Position numbers and translations under genes: made by a program. Below, one piece after another: positions 28,596 through 36,946 of a DNA stretch of 64,000 nucleotides. Within the stretch, counting starts at the first letter, position 1. Each line of letters begins with the position of its first letter. A model generated the notes under the pieces. That model was not told where the DNA came from and searched no databases. It was given only the letters and a program-made list of their open reading frames with translations. This DNA is from Caldisericales bacterium (lineage in GTDB: Bacteria; Caldisericota; Caldisericia; JAAYUI01): assembly GCA_012517765.1 (NCBI GenBank), contig JAAYUI010000003.1, positions 62,001 through 126,000 of the forward strand, read 5' to 3'.

Positions 28596-30624
28596 CCTCC
28601 TGATCGAGATCGGTTGCGAAGAATTGCCCTCCAGGCTGGTAAAACCAGCCATTATTTATCTTATGGAGGGAATGTGCGGGGCCTTGAAGGAAGCCGAGCT
28701 TTCCTTTTCCAATCCAAAGACATTTGCCACCCCAAGAAGGCTTGCGCTCCTTTTTGACAGTATTCAGGAGTCTGGTCCATCTAAAACCGTTGAAGAGAAG
28801 GGACCACCAAAATCAGCTTGTTTTGACAAGGATGGAAACCCAACAAAAGCCCTTCAGGGGTTTGCCACAAAAGTTGGCATTGAACCCAAAGATGTGGTTT
28901 TTGGCGAGATTGGTGGCGGTGTTTATGCGACTGCCAAAAAAGTTGTTCCGGGAAAAACCATCGAAGAAGTTGTCTCATCTTCGATTCCCAGAGTGGTGCT
29001 GTCATTCCCGCACCCGCATTCGATGCGCTGGGATGAAACCGGTATTTCCTGGGTAAGGCCGATCCGGTGGATTGTTGCAATGTCCGATGACGTCGTGATT
29101 GATGTCTCCATTGGCAATGCCAAATCATCAAATTTTACCATGTCGCCAAGGCCGGAACGTTCAAGAAAAATAGAGATGGCGACTGCATCAAAATATCCCG
29201 AAGTGCTCTCCCATATGGGTGTGGTGGGCAATCTGGAAGAACGCTCCGAACATATTTTTGAGAAAGCACAAAAACTTGCCTCTTCATTGGGAATGGAAGC
29301 ATTGAAGAACAAACACCTTCTTGATGAGCTTGCCAGTATTGTCGAAAGGCCTCTGGTTTGGCAAGGAGAGTTCCCGTTCGATTATCTGGAATCGGCACCA
29401 GAACTGGTCATCAAAACCGTTCTCATGGGAGACCTCAGGTTTATCCCGTTTACAAAAGACGGCAAACTGACAAACAATTTTGCATTTGTGATCAATGGTC
29501 CTGCGCAGATAGCACAGACTGTCCTTGAGGGTGAGCTGAAAGTTCTCCTGGGAAGGCTTTCCGATGCAAGGTTTTTCTTTGCTGAAGACAGAAAGAAAAA
29601 GCTGGCCGATTTTGCAGACAAACTTTCTGGTGTGGCTTTCCTTAAAGGTCTCGGCACACTTCACGACAAAACGGAAAGGCTTGTCGCGCTTGCTAAAACG
29701 ACCCAGCTTGGTGTTGATAAAAACAAGCTGGAAAAGGCATGTTCGCTTGCCAAGGCCGACCTTGCCTCTTCGATGGTCCATGAGCATGATGACCTACAGG
29801 GCAGGATTGGTGGATTGTATGCCCAGCTTGATGGCGAAGACAGGGAGGTGGCGCTGGCGATATCCGAACAGTACCTGCCATCAGGCGAGGACGATCCTGT
29901 ACCGTCATCTGTTCTTGGGCAAGCCCTCTCGCTTGTTGACAAGGCTGATTCGCTAGTTAACATTGCTGCTTCTGGCAACATGCCGAAGGGTTCAGCAGAT
30001 CCTTTTGGAGTGAGGCGTTTTGCCATCGGAATAATAAGAATTCTTGTTGAGGGATCGCTTTCTGTGAATTTGACCGATCTGCTTGTTTCCTGCAGCAAGC
30101 TTGGATTCAAGCGGAGTGATGATGCTGTCCAGAAATCTGTTGATTTCATTAAGGCAAGACTGGAGAATTACCTGAGGTCGAAGGGATACCGTTATGATGT
30201 TGTCAGGGCGGCTATTTCTCCAGGGATTGAACAATTGAAAGAAGTCACGGGCAGGGCCGATGCAATGCAGGCAATATATGAGTCAAAAGAATTTGCTGGC
30301 ATAGTTGCAACTGCAAAAAGACTCAACAACATCCTTAGAGATTATGCTCCAACTGGAAGTTATGACGTATCACTTTTTGAAGATGATGTCGAGAGGGAAT
30401 TTGAAGTTTCATGCAGAAATGTTTTCAAATCTGTCGCCTCTAGCAATGACTTTGCAGAAAAATTGAAACTGCTTTGCAACCTTACTGATCCTGCAGAAAA
30501 ATACTTTGATACGGTCATGGTCAATGCCGAAGACGGGAAGATAAAAGCAAACAGAAAGAACTTTCTTTCAAATTTGCTTCAAAAATATAGAGAGGTCTCG
30601 GATTTTGTCGAGATAGCAATCTAG
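28588..30624 (+). CDS. glyS: Glycine-tRNA ligase beta subunit
   Basis: The 678-residue beta subunit handles tRNA binding. The N-terminus LLIEIGCEELPSR, the FATPRRLALL motif, the HPHSMRW segment and the central FFFAEDRKKKLADF...GTLHDKTERL region are diagnostic; an HD-like domain and a C-terminal anticodon-binding domain follow. The ATG at 28588 was chosen because the conserved sequence starts there; a longer reading adds nine residues within glyQ. It ends 8 nt before korD. Confidence 0.97.
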   Translation: MRSLLIEIGCEELPSRLVKPAIIYLMEGMCGALKEAELSFSNPKTFATPRRLALLFDSIQESGPSKTVEEKGPPKSACFDKDGNPTKALQGFATKVGIEPKDVVFGEIGGGVYATAKKVVPGKTIEEVVSSSIPRVVLSFPHPHSMRWDETGISWVRPIRWIVAMSDDVVIDVSIGNAKSSNFTMSPRPERSRKIEMATASKYPEVLSHMGVVGNLEERSEHIFEKAQKLASSLGMEALKNKHLLDELASIVERPLVWQGEFPFDYLESAPELVIKTVLMGDLRFIPFTKDGKLTNNFAFVINGPAQIAQTVLEGELKVLLGRLSDARFFFAEDRKKKLADFADKLSGVAFLKGLGTLHDKTERLVALAKTTQLGVDKNKLEKACSLAKADLASSMVHEHDDLQGRIGGLYAQLDGEDREVALAISEQYLPSGEDDPVPSSVLGQALSLVDKADSLVNIAASGNMPKGSADPFGVRRFAIGIIRILVEGSLSVNLTDLLVSCSKLGFKRSDDAVQKSVDFIKARLENYLRSKGYRYDVVRAAISPGIEQLKEVTGRADAMQAIYESKEFAGIVATAKRLNNILRDYAPTGSYDVSLFEDDVEREFEVSCRNVFKSVASSNDFAEKLKLLCNLTDPAEKYFDTVMVNAEDGKIKANRKNFLSNLLQKYREVSDFVEIAI

Positions 30625-30632
30625 GGTGTCAA

Positions 30633-30833
30633 ATGAAAAAATTCAAGGTTGAGCTTTTCAGGAAAATGTGCAAGTCATGCCAGCTTTGCATGTTCATTTG
30701 CCCAAAGGAAGTTTTTGGCGTGAATGAGAGAGGGCAGGTTGTTGTACTAAACGATGAGCCGTGCATCGGGTGTTTGCAGTGTTACAATATTTGCCCCGAT
30801 TTTGCACTGGAGGTGACCAAAAATGGCGATTGA
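30633..30833 (+). CDS. korD: 2-oxoacid:ferredoxin oxidoreductase delta subunit (2[4Fe-4S])
   Basis: This 66-residue ferredoxin-like subunit has two complete CxxCxxCxxxC clusters (Cys13, 16, 19, 23 and Cys44, 47, 50, 54), enough for two [4Fe-4S] centres that carry electrons from the thiamine subunit to ferredoxin. It overlaps korA by 11 nt and is the first of the korDABC set. The four-subunit layout fits 2-oxoglutarate synthase; other 2-oxoacids remain possible. Confidence 0.93.
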   Translation: MKKFKVELFRKMCKSCQLCMFICPKEVFGVNERGQVVVLNDEPCIGCLQCYNICPDFALEVTKNGD

Positions 30834-31944
30834 ATCATACCTTTGGCAAGGAGCTCATGCTACAGCCCAGGGCGCCCTGAAGGCAGGGGTCAACTATTTT
30901 GCCGGATACCCAATAACTCCTTCAACTGAAGTAGCCGAATTCATGGCTTATGCCCTGCCATCGAGGGACGGAATCTTTATCCAGATGGAAGACGAGATTG
31001 CATCGATTGCATCGCTCATAGGTGCTTCACTTGCCGGTGCAAAGGCCATAACAGCCACTTCTGGCCCTGGCTTCTCACTCATGCAGGAGGGCCTTGGGTA
31101 TGCCATAATGGCAGAAGTCCCCCTTGTAATTGTTGATGTAATGAGAGGCGGCCCGTCAACAGGTCTTCCCACCAAGCCAACCCAGGCCGATGTAATGCAG
31201 GCAAAATGGGGAACACATGGTGACCATCCAATAATTGCACTCTGCCCAGCATCGGTCAAGGAGTCATATTACCTCATGGTCAAAGCTGTCAATCTCTCTG
31301 AAAGATTCAGAACGCCAGTCGTTTTCCTGACTGATGAAACCATCGCACACATGAGGGAGAGGGTCCAGATTGATGTTGATGAAAAGCTTTATATTGAACC
31401 GCGCATAGAGCCGAAAGATCCAAGGAGTTACAAAACCTTCCAGCCAGATGAAAGACTTGTACCCCACCAGGCCAAGTTTGGGACCGGTTTCAGGACGGTT
31501 GTTACAGCACTCTATCATGATGAGTCCGGTTTCCAGAACACATCTGCCGAAGTTGCAGAGAGGTTCAACAAGAGGCTGGTGGACAAGGTCGAAAAATATA
31601 TTGACGAGTTTTATGAAACAGAAGAGTATAACCTCGAAAACTCGGAGCTTGTCTTTGTTTCCTACGGTGCCTCCCACAGGACCGTTCTTCAGGTGCTAAA
31701 CGATTCAAAGAACCCAAAATGGGGCTTTTTAAGGCTTGTAACAATATGGCCCTTTCATGACAGGCTCATCAAGGAGAAACTTGAAAAGGCCAAGGTCATT
31801 ATTGTTCCGGAACTGAACATGGGACAGATGATAAGGGAAATCCAGAGACTCTTTGGAGACACAAAAAAGATTGTTTCTGTAAACAGGTGGGATGGCGAAC
31901 TTATAACACCAGACCAGCTTAGAAAGGTGGCTGAGCAGGCATGA
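30823..31944 (+). CDS. korA: 2-oxoglutarate:ferredoxin oxidoreductase alpha subunit
   Basis: The 373-residue subunit opens with the family pattern GVNYFAGYPITPSTEVAE, followed by MEDEIASIASLIGASLAGAKAITATSGPG, which form the pyrimidine-binding side of the thiamine diphosphate site. A transketolase C-like domain is at the C-terminus. The complex interconverts 2-oxoglutarate plus CoA with succinyl-CoA, CO2 and reduced ferredoxin. The exact substrate is inferred, helped by the adjacent glutamine synthetase gene. It overlaps korD by 11 nt and korB by 4 nt. Confidence 0.92.
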   Translation: MAIESYLWQGAHATAQGALKAGVNYFAGYPITPSTEVAEFMAYALPSRDGIFIQMEDEIASIASLIGASLAGAKAITATSGPGFSLMQEGLGYAIMAEVPLVIVDVMRGGPSTGLPTKPTQADVMQAKWGTHGDHPIIALCPASVKESYYLMVKAVNLSERFRTPVVFLTDETIAHMRERVQIDVDEKLYIEPRIEPKDPRSYKTFQPDERLVPHQAKFGTGFRTVVTALYHDESGFQNTSAEVAERFNKRLVDKVEKYIDEFYETEEYNLENSELVFVSYGASHRTVLQVLNDSKNPKWGFLRLVTIWPFHDRLIKEKLEKAKVIIVPELNMGQMIREIQRLFGDTKKIVSVNRWDGELITPDQLRKVAEQA

Positions 31945-32768
31945 GGGAACAAATCCTGAAATATTTCAAGCAGGACAAGCTGCCGCATGTTTTTTGCCCC
32001 GGCTGCGGGAACGGCGAAGTAATGCATGCAATGGCCCAGGCCATAGAAGAGCTTGGCTGGGACCCAACACAGATACTGATTGTCGGTGGTATAGGGTGCT
32101 CATCAAGAATTGCCACATACACAATCTTTGATTCTTTGCACACCTTGCATGGAAGGCCGGTGGCCTTTGCTGTTGGCGCAAAGCTCGCAAACCCGAACCT
32201 CAAGGTGATAATTGTTAGTGGTGATGGTGATGCCTCTTCAATTGGCGGCAATCATCTTATCCATGCTGCAAGGCGCAACATGGACCTCACGCTCTTTATT
32301 GTCAATAACTACACCTACGGAATGACCGGTGGGCAATACAGCCCAACCACACCACTCGGCTCTTTTACTACAACTTCGCCATGCGGGCATGTGGAGGAGC
32401 CATTCAGCATAACAGACTTGCTTGTTGGCGCCGGTGCTCCTTTTGTTGCAAGAACAGGCACGCTCTATTTTAATGAGTTGGTAAAGCTCATGAAGCTTGC
32501 CCTTGCCAAAAATGGTTTTGCAGCAATTGATATCTTTACTCAATGTCCAACCAATTATGGCAGAAACAATCGCCTTGGAAAGCCAATCGACCTCATCAAG
32601 ACCCAGGCTTCAATCCTGGTCCCGAAAGAAAAATATGATGCGTTGGAACAGCATGAGAGGGAAGGCAAATTCGCCAGAGGGGTGATCCAGAACATCGATA
32701 AACCTACTTTTCTTGACCATTACAGGGCCTGTGTGCTTTCTACAAGAAAGGCGGTCCACCATGAGTGA
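31941..32768 (+). CDS. korB: 2-oxoglutarate:ferredoxin oxidoreductase beta subunit
   Basis: The 275-residue beta subunit binds thiamine diphosphate. It shows the cluster-binding FCPGCGNGEV near residue 16, the GGIGCSSR segment, the Mg-thiamine motif GDGDASSIGGNHLIHAARRN and NNYTYGMTGGQ. These features match KorB and related beta chains. It overlaps korA by 4 nt and korC by 8 nt, consistent with balanced expression of the complex. Confidence 0.94.
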   Translation: MREQILKYFKQDKLPHVFCPGCGNGEVMHAMAQAIEELGWDPTQILIVGGIGCSSRIATYTIFDSLHTLHGRPVAFAVGAKLANPNLKVIIVSGDGDASSIGGNHLIHAARRNMDLTLFIVNNYTYGMTGGQYSPTTPLGSFTTTSPCGHVEEPFSITDLLVGAGAPFVARTGTLYFNELVKLMKLALAKNGFAAIDIFTQCPTNYGRNNRLGKPIDLIKTQASILVPKEKYDALEQHEREGKFARGVIQNIDKPTFLDHYRACVLSTRKAVHHE

Positions 32769-33360
32769 TTTTTCTTGGATGAGTATAAACCACAAAATTT
32801 TTGGAGGGAAAAAGGCCGAATCAATAAGATTCACTGGCTCTGGCGGACATGGACTTGTAACAGCATCAGTCATTCTTGCCAAGGCTGGCGTGTATGAGGG
32901 TCACAATGTTCTCCAGTCGCAGGTTTATGGTGCCGAGGCAAGAGGTGGTTCCACAAAATCTGAAACAGTAATCAGAGAAGGTGACATATATTTCCCGAAA
33001 CTTGTCAATCCAGACGTTCTGTTGGCATTGACATCAGAAGGTCTTGAAAAATACAGGGTTGATGTCAAGAAGGACGGCCTTATAATCTTTGATTCAGTGT
33101 TGATACCAGAGGAAAAATCAACCGGTGATGGACCATTTGCAATTGGAATTCCGATGTGGTCTGAATTGATAAAAGAACTAAAAACAGGAACTGCGATAAA
33201 TGTTATGTCGCTTGGGGTGATTGTTGGCTTCACGGAGATAGTTAAGAGGGAATCTCTTGAGCGCGCCGTTCATGAAAATTTCAGGCCTGAATTCAAGACA
33301 AACAACCAGAAGGCCCTAGACATTGGTTACAAAATAGCCCAGGAGGTCAAGAATGGATAA
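32761..33360 (+). CDS. korC: 2-oxoglutarate:ferredoxin oxidoreductase gamma subunit
   Basis: The 199-residue gamma subunit has the POR/KOR gamma fold: FTGSGGHGLVTASVILAKAG near residue 20 and SQVYGAEARGGSTKSE near 55. The ATG at 32761 lies over the end of korB; a longer reading would run further back into that gene and adds no conserved sequence. It overlaps glnA by 8 nt, placing ammonia assimilation directly behind 2-oxoglutarate formation. Confidence 0.93.
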   Translation: MSDFSWMSINHKIFGGKKAESIRFTGSGGHGLVTASVILAKAGVYEGHNVLQSQVYGAEARGGSTKSETVIREGDIYFPKLVNPDVLLALTSEGLEKYRVDVKKDGLIIFDSVLIPEEKSTGDGPFAIGIPMWSELIKELKTGTAINVMSLGVIVGFTEIVKRESLERAVHENFRPEFKTNNQKALDIGYKIAQEVKNG

Positions 33361-34765
33361 GTACACAAAAATCATCGAGCAGATAAAGGCACTTGAGGCC
33401 GACATGGTTGACTTCAAGATCGTCGATTTTTATGGAAGGCTCCGCCATGTGACAATCCCGACAACCAATATCACCGACAAGAAACTCCAGTTTGGTTTTG
33501 GTTTTGATGGTTCAAATTTTGGTTTCGCAGAAACTGGCAAGTCCGATTTTGTTGCCCGTCCGGTCATAAAGGATTTTGTTGAGCTCGACCCTTGCCTTGA
33601 AGACCCGACCGCAACATTTATGTGCGATGTTTACGAAGCGGCCCAGGATGTAAAGCCGTACGAATCAGACCCGAGGGGCATCCTTAGAAAGGCTTGCAAT
33701 TACATGCAATCTCTTGGTGTAGCCGATATGGCCACCTGGGGCCCGGAGCTCGAGTTTTACCTCTTTAACGATCTGCTTGTAAGGACCGATCCGCAAGCAA
33801 TGTCGGCAGAGATTATTTCCGACGAAGGATACTGGGGGTCACAGGATGATGATTACTCTTTTGCAACAAGGCTCCCGAAGAAGGGTGGATATCATTCTGT
33901 CCCACCAAATGATACCCAGTACCAGACCAGAGTCGAGGCAGTAAGAAGACTCACTTCACTTGGATATGATGTAAAATACCACCACCACGAAGTTGGTGGC
34001 CCTGGCCAGTGTGAAGTGGAATTTAACCTCATGGATAGCATGGTTGCTGCCGACTGCATAATCCTTGGTAAATACATAATTCGCAACACTGCCCAGGAGT
34101 TTGGCTCATATGCCAGCTTCCTTCCAAAACCAATCTTTGGAGAGGCCGGAAACGGACTCCATGTCCACTTCCTGATGAAGGGCAAGAATGGCGAACTTGT
34201 GTTCCACGATCCAAATGGGTACATGGGTCTTTCGAAAATGGCACTCTCTTTCCTCGCCGGAATTCTTACACATGCACCGGCCATCACAGCTATCACCAAC
34301 CCGTCCACAAACTCCTACAAGAGGCTTGTCAGGGGATACGAGGCGCCTTGCAACTGCTGCTATGGAATGGCAAACAGGAATGCTGCAGTAAGGATACCAG
34401 CTTATGCCACCCAACCAGAAGAAAAGCGCTTTGAATACCGTGTTGGTGATGCAACCTTCAACCCGTATCTTGCGCTTGCCTCAATCCTCATGGCTGGACT
34501 TGATGGTGTCAAAAAAAGTCTTGATCCAGAGGGAAAGTTTGGCCCGCTCGAAAAAATGGACAAGGGCTGGGAGCCACCGGTTTCCATTCCGGCATCACTC
34601 AAGGAAGCTCTGGAAGCATTGCAGAAGGACCACCAGTTCCTTCTCGATGGTGGAGTTTTCACGAAAGGGATGCTTGAAAAGTTCATATCGGATAAGATGC
34701 AGGATCATTTGAGAATCGAAAGAACACCTCACCCGGTAGAATTCGAGATGTATGAACTGATCTAG
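33353..34765 (+). CDS. glnA: Glutamine synthetase, type I
   Basis: The 470-residue enzyme makes glutamine from glutamate and ammonia with ATP. The beta-grasp domain carries FGFDGSNFGFAE, and the catalytic domain shows the metal ligands in GPELEFYLF, HHHEVGGPGQCEVEFN, the ATP loop region GNGLHVHF and NPSTNSYKRL, plus the flap-like ANRNAAVRIP. The tyrosine adenylylation loop of enteric enzymes (NLYDLPPEE) is not seen, so control is probably by feedback or at transcription. It is the last gene of the 20-kb run, followed by a strong terminator. Confidence 0.97.
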   Translation: MDKYTKIIEQIKALEADMVDFKIVDFYGRLRHVTIPTTNITDKKLQFGFGFDGSNFGFAETGKSDFVARPVIKDFVELDPCLEDPTATFMCDVYEAAQDVKPYESDPRGILRKACNYMQSLGVADMATWGPELEFYLFNDLLVRTDPQAMSAEIISDEGYWGSQDDDYSFATRLPKKGGYHSVPPNDTQYQTRVEAVRRLTSLGYDVKYHHHEVGGPGQCEVEFNLMDSMVAADCIILGKYIIRNTAQEFGSYASFLPKPIFGEAGNGLHVHFLMKGKNGELVFHDPNGYMGLSKMALSFLAGILTHAPAITAITNPSTNSYKRLVRGYEAPCNCCYGMANRNAAVRIPAYATQPEEKRFEYRVGDATFNPYLALASILMAGLDGVKKSLDPEGKFGPLEKMDKGWEPPVSIPASLKEALEALQKDHQFLLDGGVFTKGMLEKFISDKMQDHLRIERTPHPVEFEMYELI

Positions 34766-34790
34766 ATTAACAGGAAAGAAACAAGACAAA

Positions 34791-34820
34791 AAAGCCCCAT
34801 CCTTATAAGGATGGGGCTTT
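34791..34820. terminator. Bidirectional Rho-independent terminator between glnA and mnmA
   Basis: A perfect 30-nt palindrome (15-bp arms, AAAGCCCCATCCTTA and its complement) is followed by T-rich tracts on both strands. It lies 25 nt past glnA and 2 nt before the mnmA stop on the other strand, so it can end both convergent transcripts. It is the only terminator seen for the whole maeB-glnA run. Confidence 0.93.
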
Positions 34821-34822
34821 TT

Positions 34823-35809
34823 TTATTCGGTGATTATCGCTGAACCGATCAGTATGTTTCGTGAGTAAAAAACAGCGAATTGACCTGGAGTTGGTGCAAA
34901 AACAGGTGTTTTTGCAGACACAAATATATCACCATTGTTTTCATGTTCAATCTTGCATTCCACAGGGTTTGACCTGTAGCGTATCATCACTTGGGGCTTA
35001 TCATCAGAAATCAGCCTCAAATCAGTCACCCTAAACCTTGAGATCTGAACATTTTCTTTGTGCCCAACCACAAGTGTATTGGTTTTCACATCTTTTTTGA
35101 CAACATACCATGGACCACCTGCAAGGCCGATGCCTTCTCTTTGCCCGTGCGTAAAAGCGTTCAGGCCCGAATGTTCACCAATGACGTTCCCCATGGTGTC
35201 CACAATTTCACCAGGCTGGCCTATGCCTATTTCCCTGGCTATCCAGTCCCTCATTGGCATGTTTATAAAACAGGCATCCTGGCTCGGAGGTGTTGCAGGC
35301 AGGCCGCTAATTTTGGATTCTGCCTCTGCCCGCGTGAGTGTTCCCAGTGGGAAAAGACATTTTTGTAGGACCGTTTCGTCAACTCTGGCAAGCATGTAGC
35401 TCTGGTCCTTGATTTCATAATCAGCCTTTGCAACTGTAACGTGCCCTGCATAGGAGATTTTTTTTGCGTAGTGGCCAGTGGCGATGTATTCGAAACCCAT
35501 TTGCATGGCAAATTTGTGCAGGACATGCATCTTTACCATCTGGTTGCACATGACGCACGGGTTTGGGGTCTCGTTTCTGATTATTGAACTTTTGAAATAT
35601 TCGATTACCTGTGTTTTGAAAAGGTTTTGTATCGGGATCAAATAGTGCTTGATTCCAATTTGCTCGCTGGCTTTTATGGCCGTGTCTATGCTTTCCCTGC
35701 CGCATATTGGAAGCGATGCACCGGATACTTCATGGCCATATGATCTTAAAACCAGAACCGCAGCGGTTGAATCTGTGCCGCCGGACATTCCAACAAGTAT
35801 TCTGGCCAT
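34823..35809 (-). CDS. mnmA: tRNA-specific 2-thiouridylase
   Basis: MnmA makes the 2-thio group of U34 in Lys, Glu and Gln tRNAs. The 328-residue product has the PP-loop GMSGGTDSTAA, the catalytic Cys in NPCVMCN, IATGHYAKK, and the second Cys in SQDACFI. It is shorter than typical MnmA (about 360), with most shortening in the C-terminal beta-barrel. It starts at the last base of the HAD gene (one-base overlap), so the two are cotranscribed. Confidence 0.93.
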   Translation of the reverse strand: MARILVGMSGGTDSTAAVLVLRSYGHEVSGASLPICGRESIDTAIKASEQIGIKHYLIPIQNLFKTQVIEYFKSSIIRNETPNPCVMCNQMVKMHVLHKFAMQMGFEYIATGHYAKKISYAGHVTVAKADYEIKDQSYMLARVDETVLQKCLFPLGTLTRAEAESKISGLPATPPSQDACFINMPMRDWIAREIGIGQPGEIVDTMGNVIGEHSGLNAFTHGQREGIGLAGGPWYVVKKDVKTNTLVVGHKENVQISRFRVTDLRLISDDKPQVMIRYRSNPVECKIEHENNGDIFVSAKTPVFAPTPGQFAVFYSRNILIGSAIITE

Positions 35810-36537
35810 TACATTTTTTCCAGGGCCTGTGCTAGCTGGGACAACGATGAAACCTGTGGAGAAAAATCAGACCTTATCCCTCTCCTTGGGTCTGCAAAAA
35901 GCACTGCCCTCATGCCACAAACTACTGCAGCAGTGCAATCTTTTTCCTCATCATCGCCAACCATGACGCAGTCGATGGGATCGACTGCCAATTCTGCAGC
36001 AGTTGTCAGGTATGTTTCAGGGTGTGGTTTTCTCAATTTCCTTTCATCTGAAAAGTATGTCACGCTGAACCTTTTCATCACGTCATGGTATGCCATGAAA
36101 AGATGTTTTCCAGATGAACGTTCAGTGTTTGATATGAGTCCAAGCTTGTATTTTCTGAAAAGAGACTCAACCATTTCTTCGGCACCTGGCACAAAAGGGC
36201 TTAAGAAAAGGAGATTCGCCCTGTTGTATGCGTCTTCGAGTTTTTCAACCAGGTCCCTGTCCGGTATGAATCTTATTGTTTCAGCCATCAGTCTGATTTG
36301 TTCCCTGGTGGTGAGGGCCCTGTTGTTTTTTGAGAGCTCGCCAATCATTTTGCCTGCGGCCTCGTAGGCAAAAGAAACGTCAGAAATTGAGACCCTTATG
36401 TCATTCCTGACAAGGATTTCATGGATTTTTTCAATCCTATATTTGCCCCTCTTCTCCTCGATATCGGGCAAATCGTATACAAGCGTATTCCAGAAATCAA
36501 ATATTATGGCTTGCGGTTTATTTTTGGTTTTGGCCAT
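35809..36537 (-). CDS. HAD-superfamily hydrolase (HAD-IA type)
   Basis: The 242-residue product has HAD motif I as IFDFWNTLV, in which Trp replaces the second Asp of the common DxD; this variant is known in dehalogenase-like and some phosphatase-like members. Motif II (GLISNTE), the motif III Lys (KPHPE) and motif IV (MVGDDEEKDC) are present. The substrate is unknown. Its ATG lies 7 nt after a near-perfect promoter and has no ribosome site, so it is probably read from a leaderless message. It precedes mnmA in a two-gene operon. Confidence 0.88.
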   Translation of the reverse strand: MAKTKNKPQAIIFDFWNTLVYDLPDIEEKRGKYRIEKIHEILVRNDIRVSISDVSFAYEAAGKMIGELSKNNRALTTREQIRLMAETIRFIPDRDLVEKLEDAYNRANLLFLSPFVPGAEEMVESLFRKYKLGLISNTERSSGKHLFMAYHDVMKRFSVTYFSDERKLRKPHPETYLTTAAELAVDPIDCVMVGDDEEKDCTAAVVCGMRAVLFADPRRGIRSDFSPQVSSLSQLAQALEKM

Positions 36538-36574
36538 TTCTGGAATTATAACTGTTTGCTTTATAAAGGTTCAA
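36538..36574 (-). promoter_or_regulatory. HAD-mnmA promoter, predicted leaderless start
   Basis: On the minus strand the -35 box is TTGAAC (36574-36569), the spacer is 18 nt and the -10 box is a perfect TATAAT (36550-36545). Exactly 7 nt (TCCAGAA) then precede the ATG. Transcription is expected at the ATG itself. It diverges from the rpsO promoter. Confidence 0.75.
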
Positions 36575-36583
36575 GACCAGTCC

Positions 36584-36611
36584 TTGAATCGGTATGTTTT
36601 CGTGCTATATT
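36584..36611 (+). promoter_or_regulatory. rpsO-pnp operon promoter
   Basis: TTGAAT (36584-36589), a 16-nt spacer and TATATT (36606-36611) form a good sigma-70 promoter. A leader of about 60 nt follows, ending in AAAGGAG before the rpsO ATG. In contrast to its divergent neighbour, this transcript has a conventional leader. Confidence 0.65.
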
Positions 36612-36679
36612 GGCCTAACCTTGGCTAGGATGGACGTACTCCGCGACGACATCGTGGCCACAGGAAAGGAGAAAATATA

Positions 36680-36946
36680 ATGCTAGACAAAGACAAAAAG
36701 CGGCAGATCATTGAGAAATTTGCCACCCACGAGGGTGATACAGGTTCACCAGAAGTCCAGGTTGCACTTCTTACCCAGAGGATCAACGAACTTTCAGCTC
36801 ACCTGCTTACCCACAAACATGATTTTACATCAAGGAGAGGACTTTTGAGGATGGTTGGTGAGAGACACAGAATGCTTGGTTATCTTCGTTCAATAGAAGA
36901 AAACAGGTACCTAAAGCTCATCGGTGCCCTCGGACTGCGTAAGTAA
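36680..36946 (+). CDS. rpsO: 30S ribosomal protein S15
   Basis: The 88-residue product is S15, a primary binder of the 16S rRNA central domain. The family sequence [29 protein letters not shown] and [10 protein letters not shown] is unmistakable. Its stop overlaps the pnp start by one base (TAATG), matching the widely conserved rpsO-pnp pair. The AAAGGAG site lies 8 nt before the ATG. Confidence 0.98.
   Translation: MLDKDKKRQIIEKFATHEGDTGSPEVQVALLTQRINELSAHLLTHKHDFTSRRGLLRMVGERHRMLGYLRSIEENRYLKLIGALGLRK

Noticed and set aside
36611-36660. Possible S15 autoregulatory three-way junction (TGGCC pairing with GGCCA) before rpsO
   Set aside because: The first arm overlaps the -10 box and lies before the predicted transcription start near 36618, so it would not be in the RNA.
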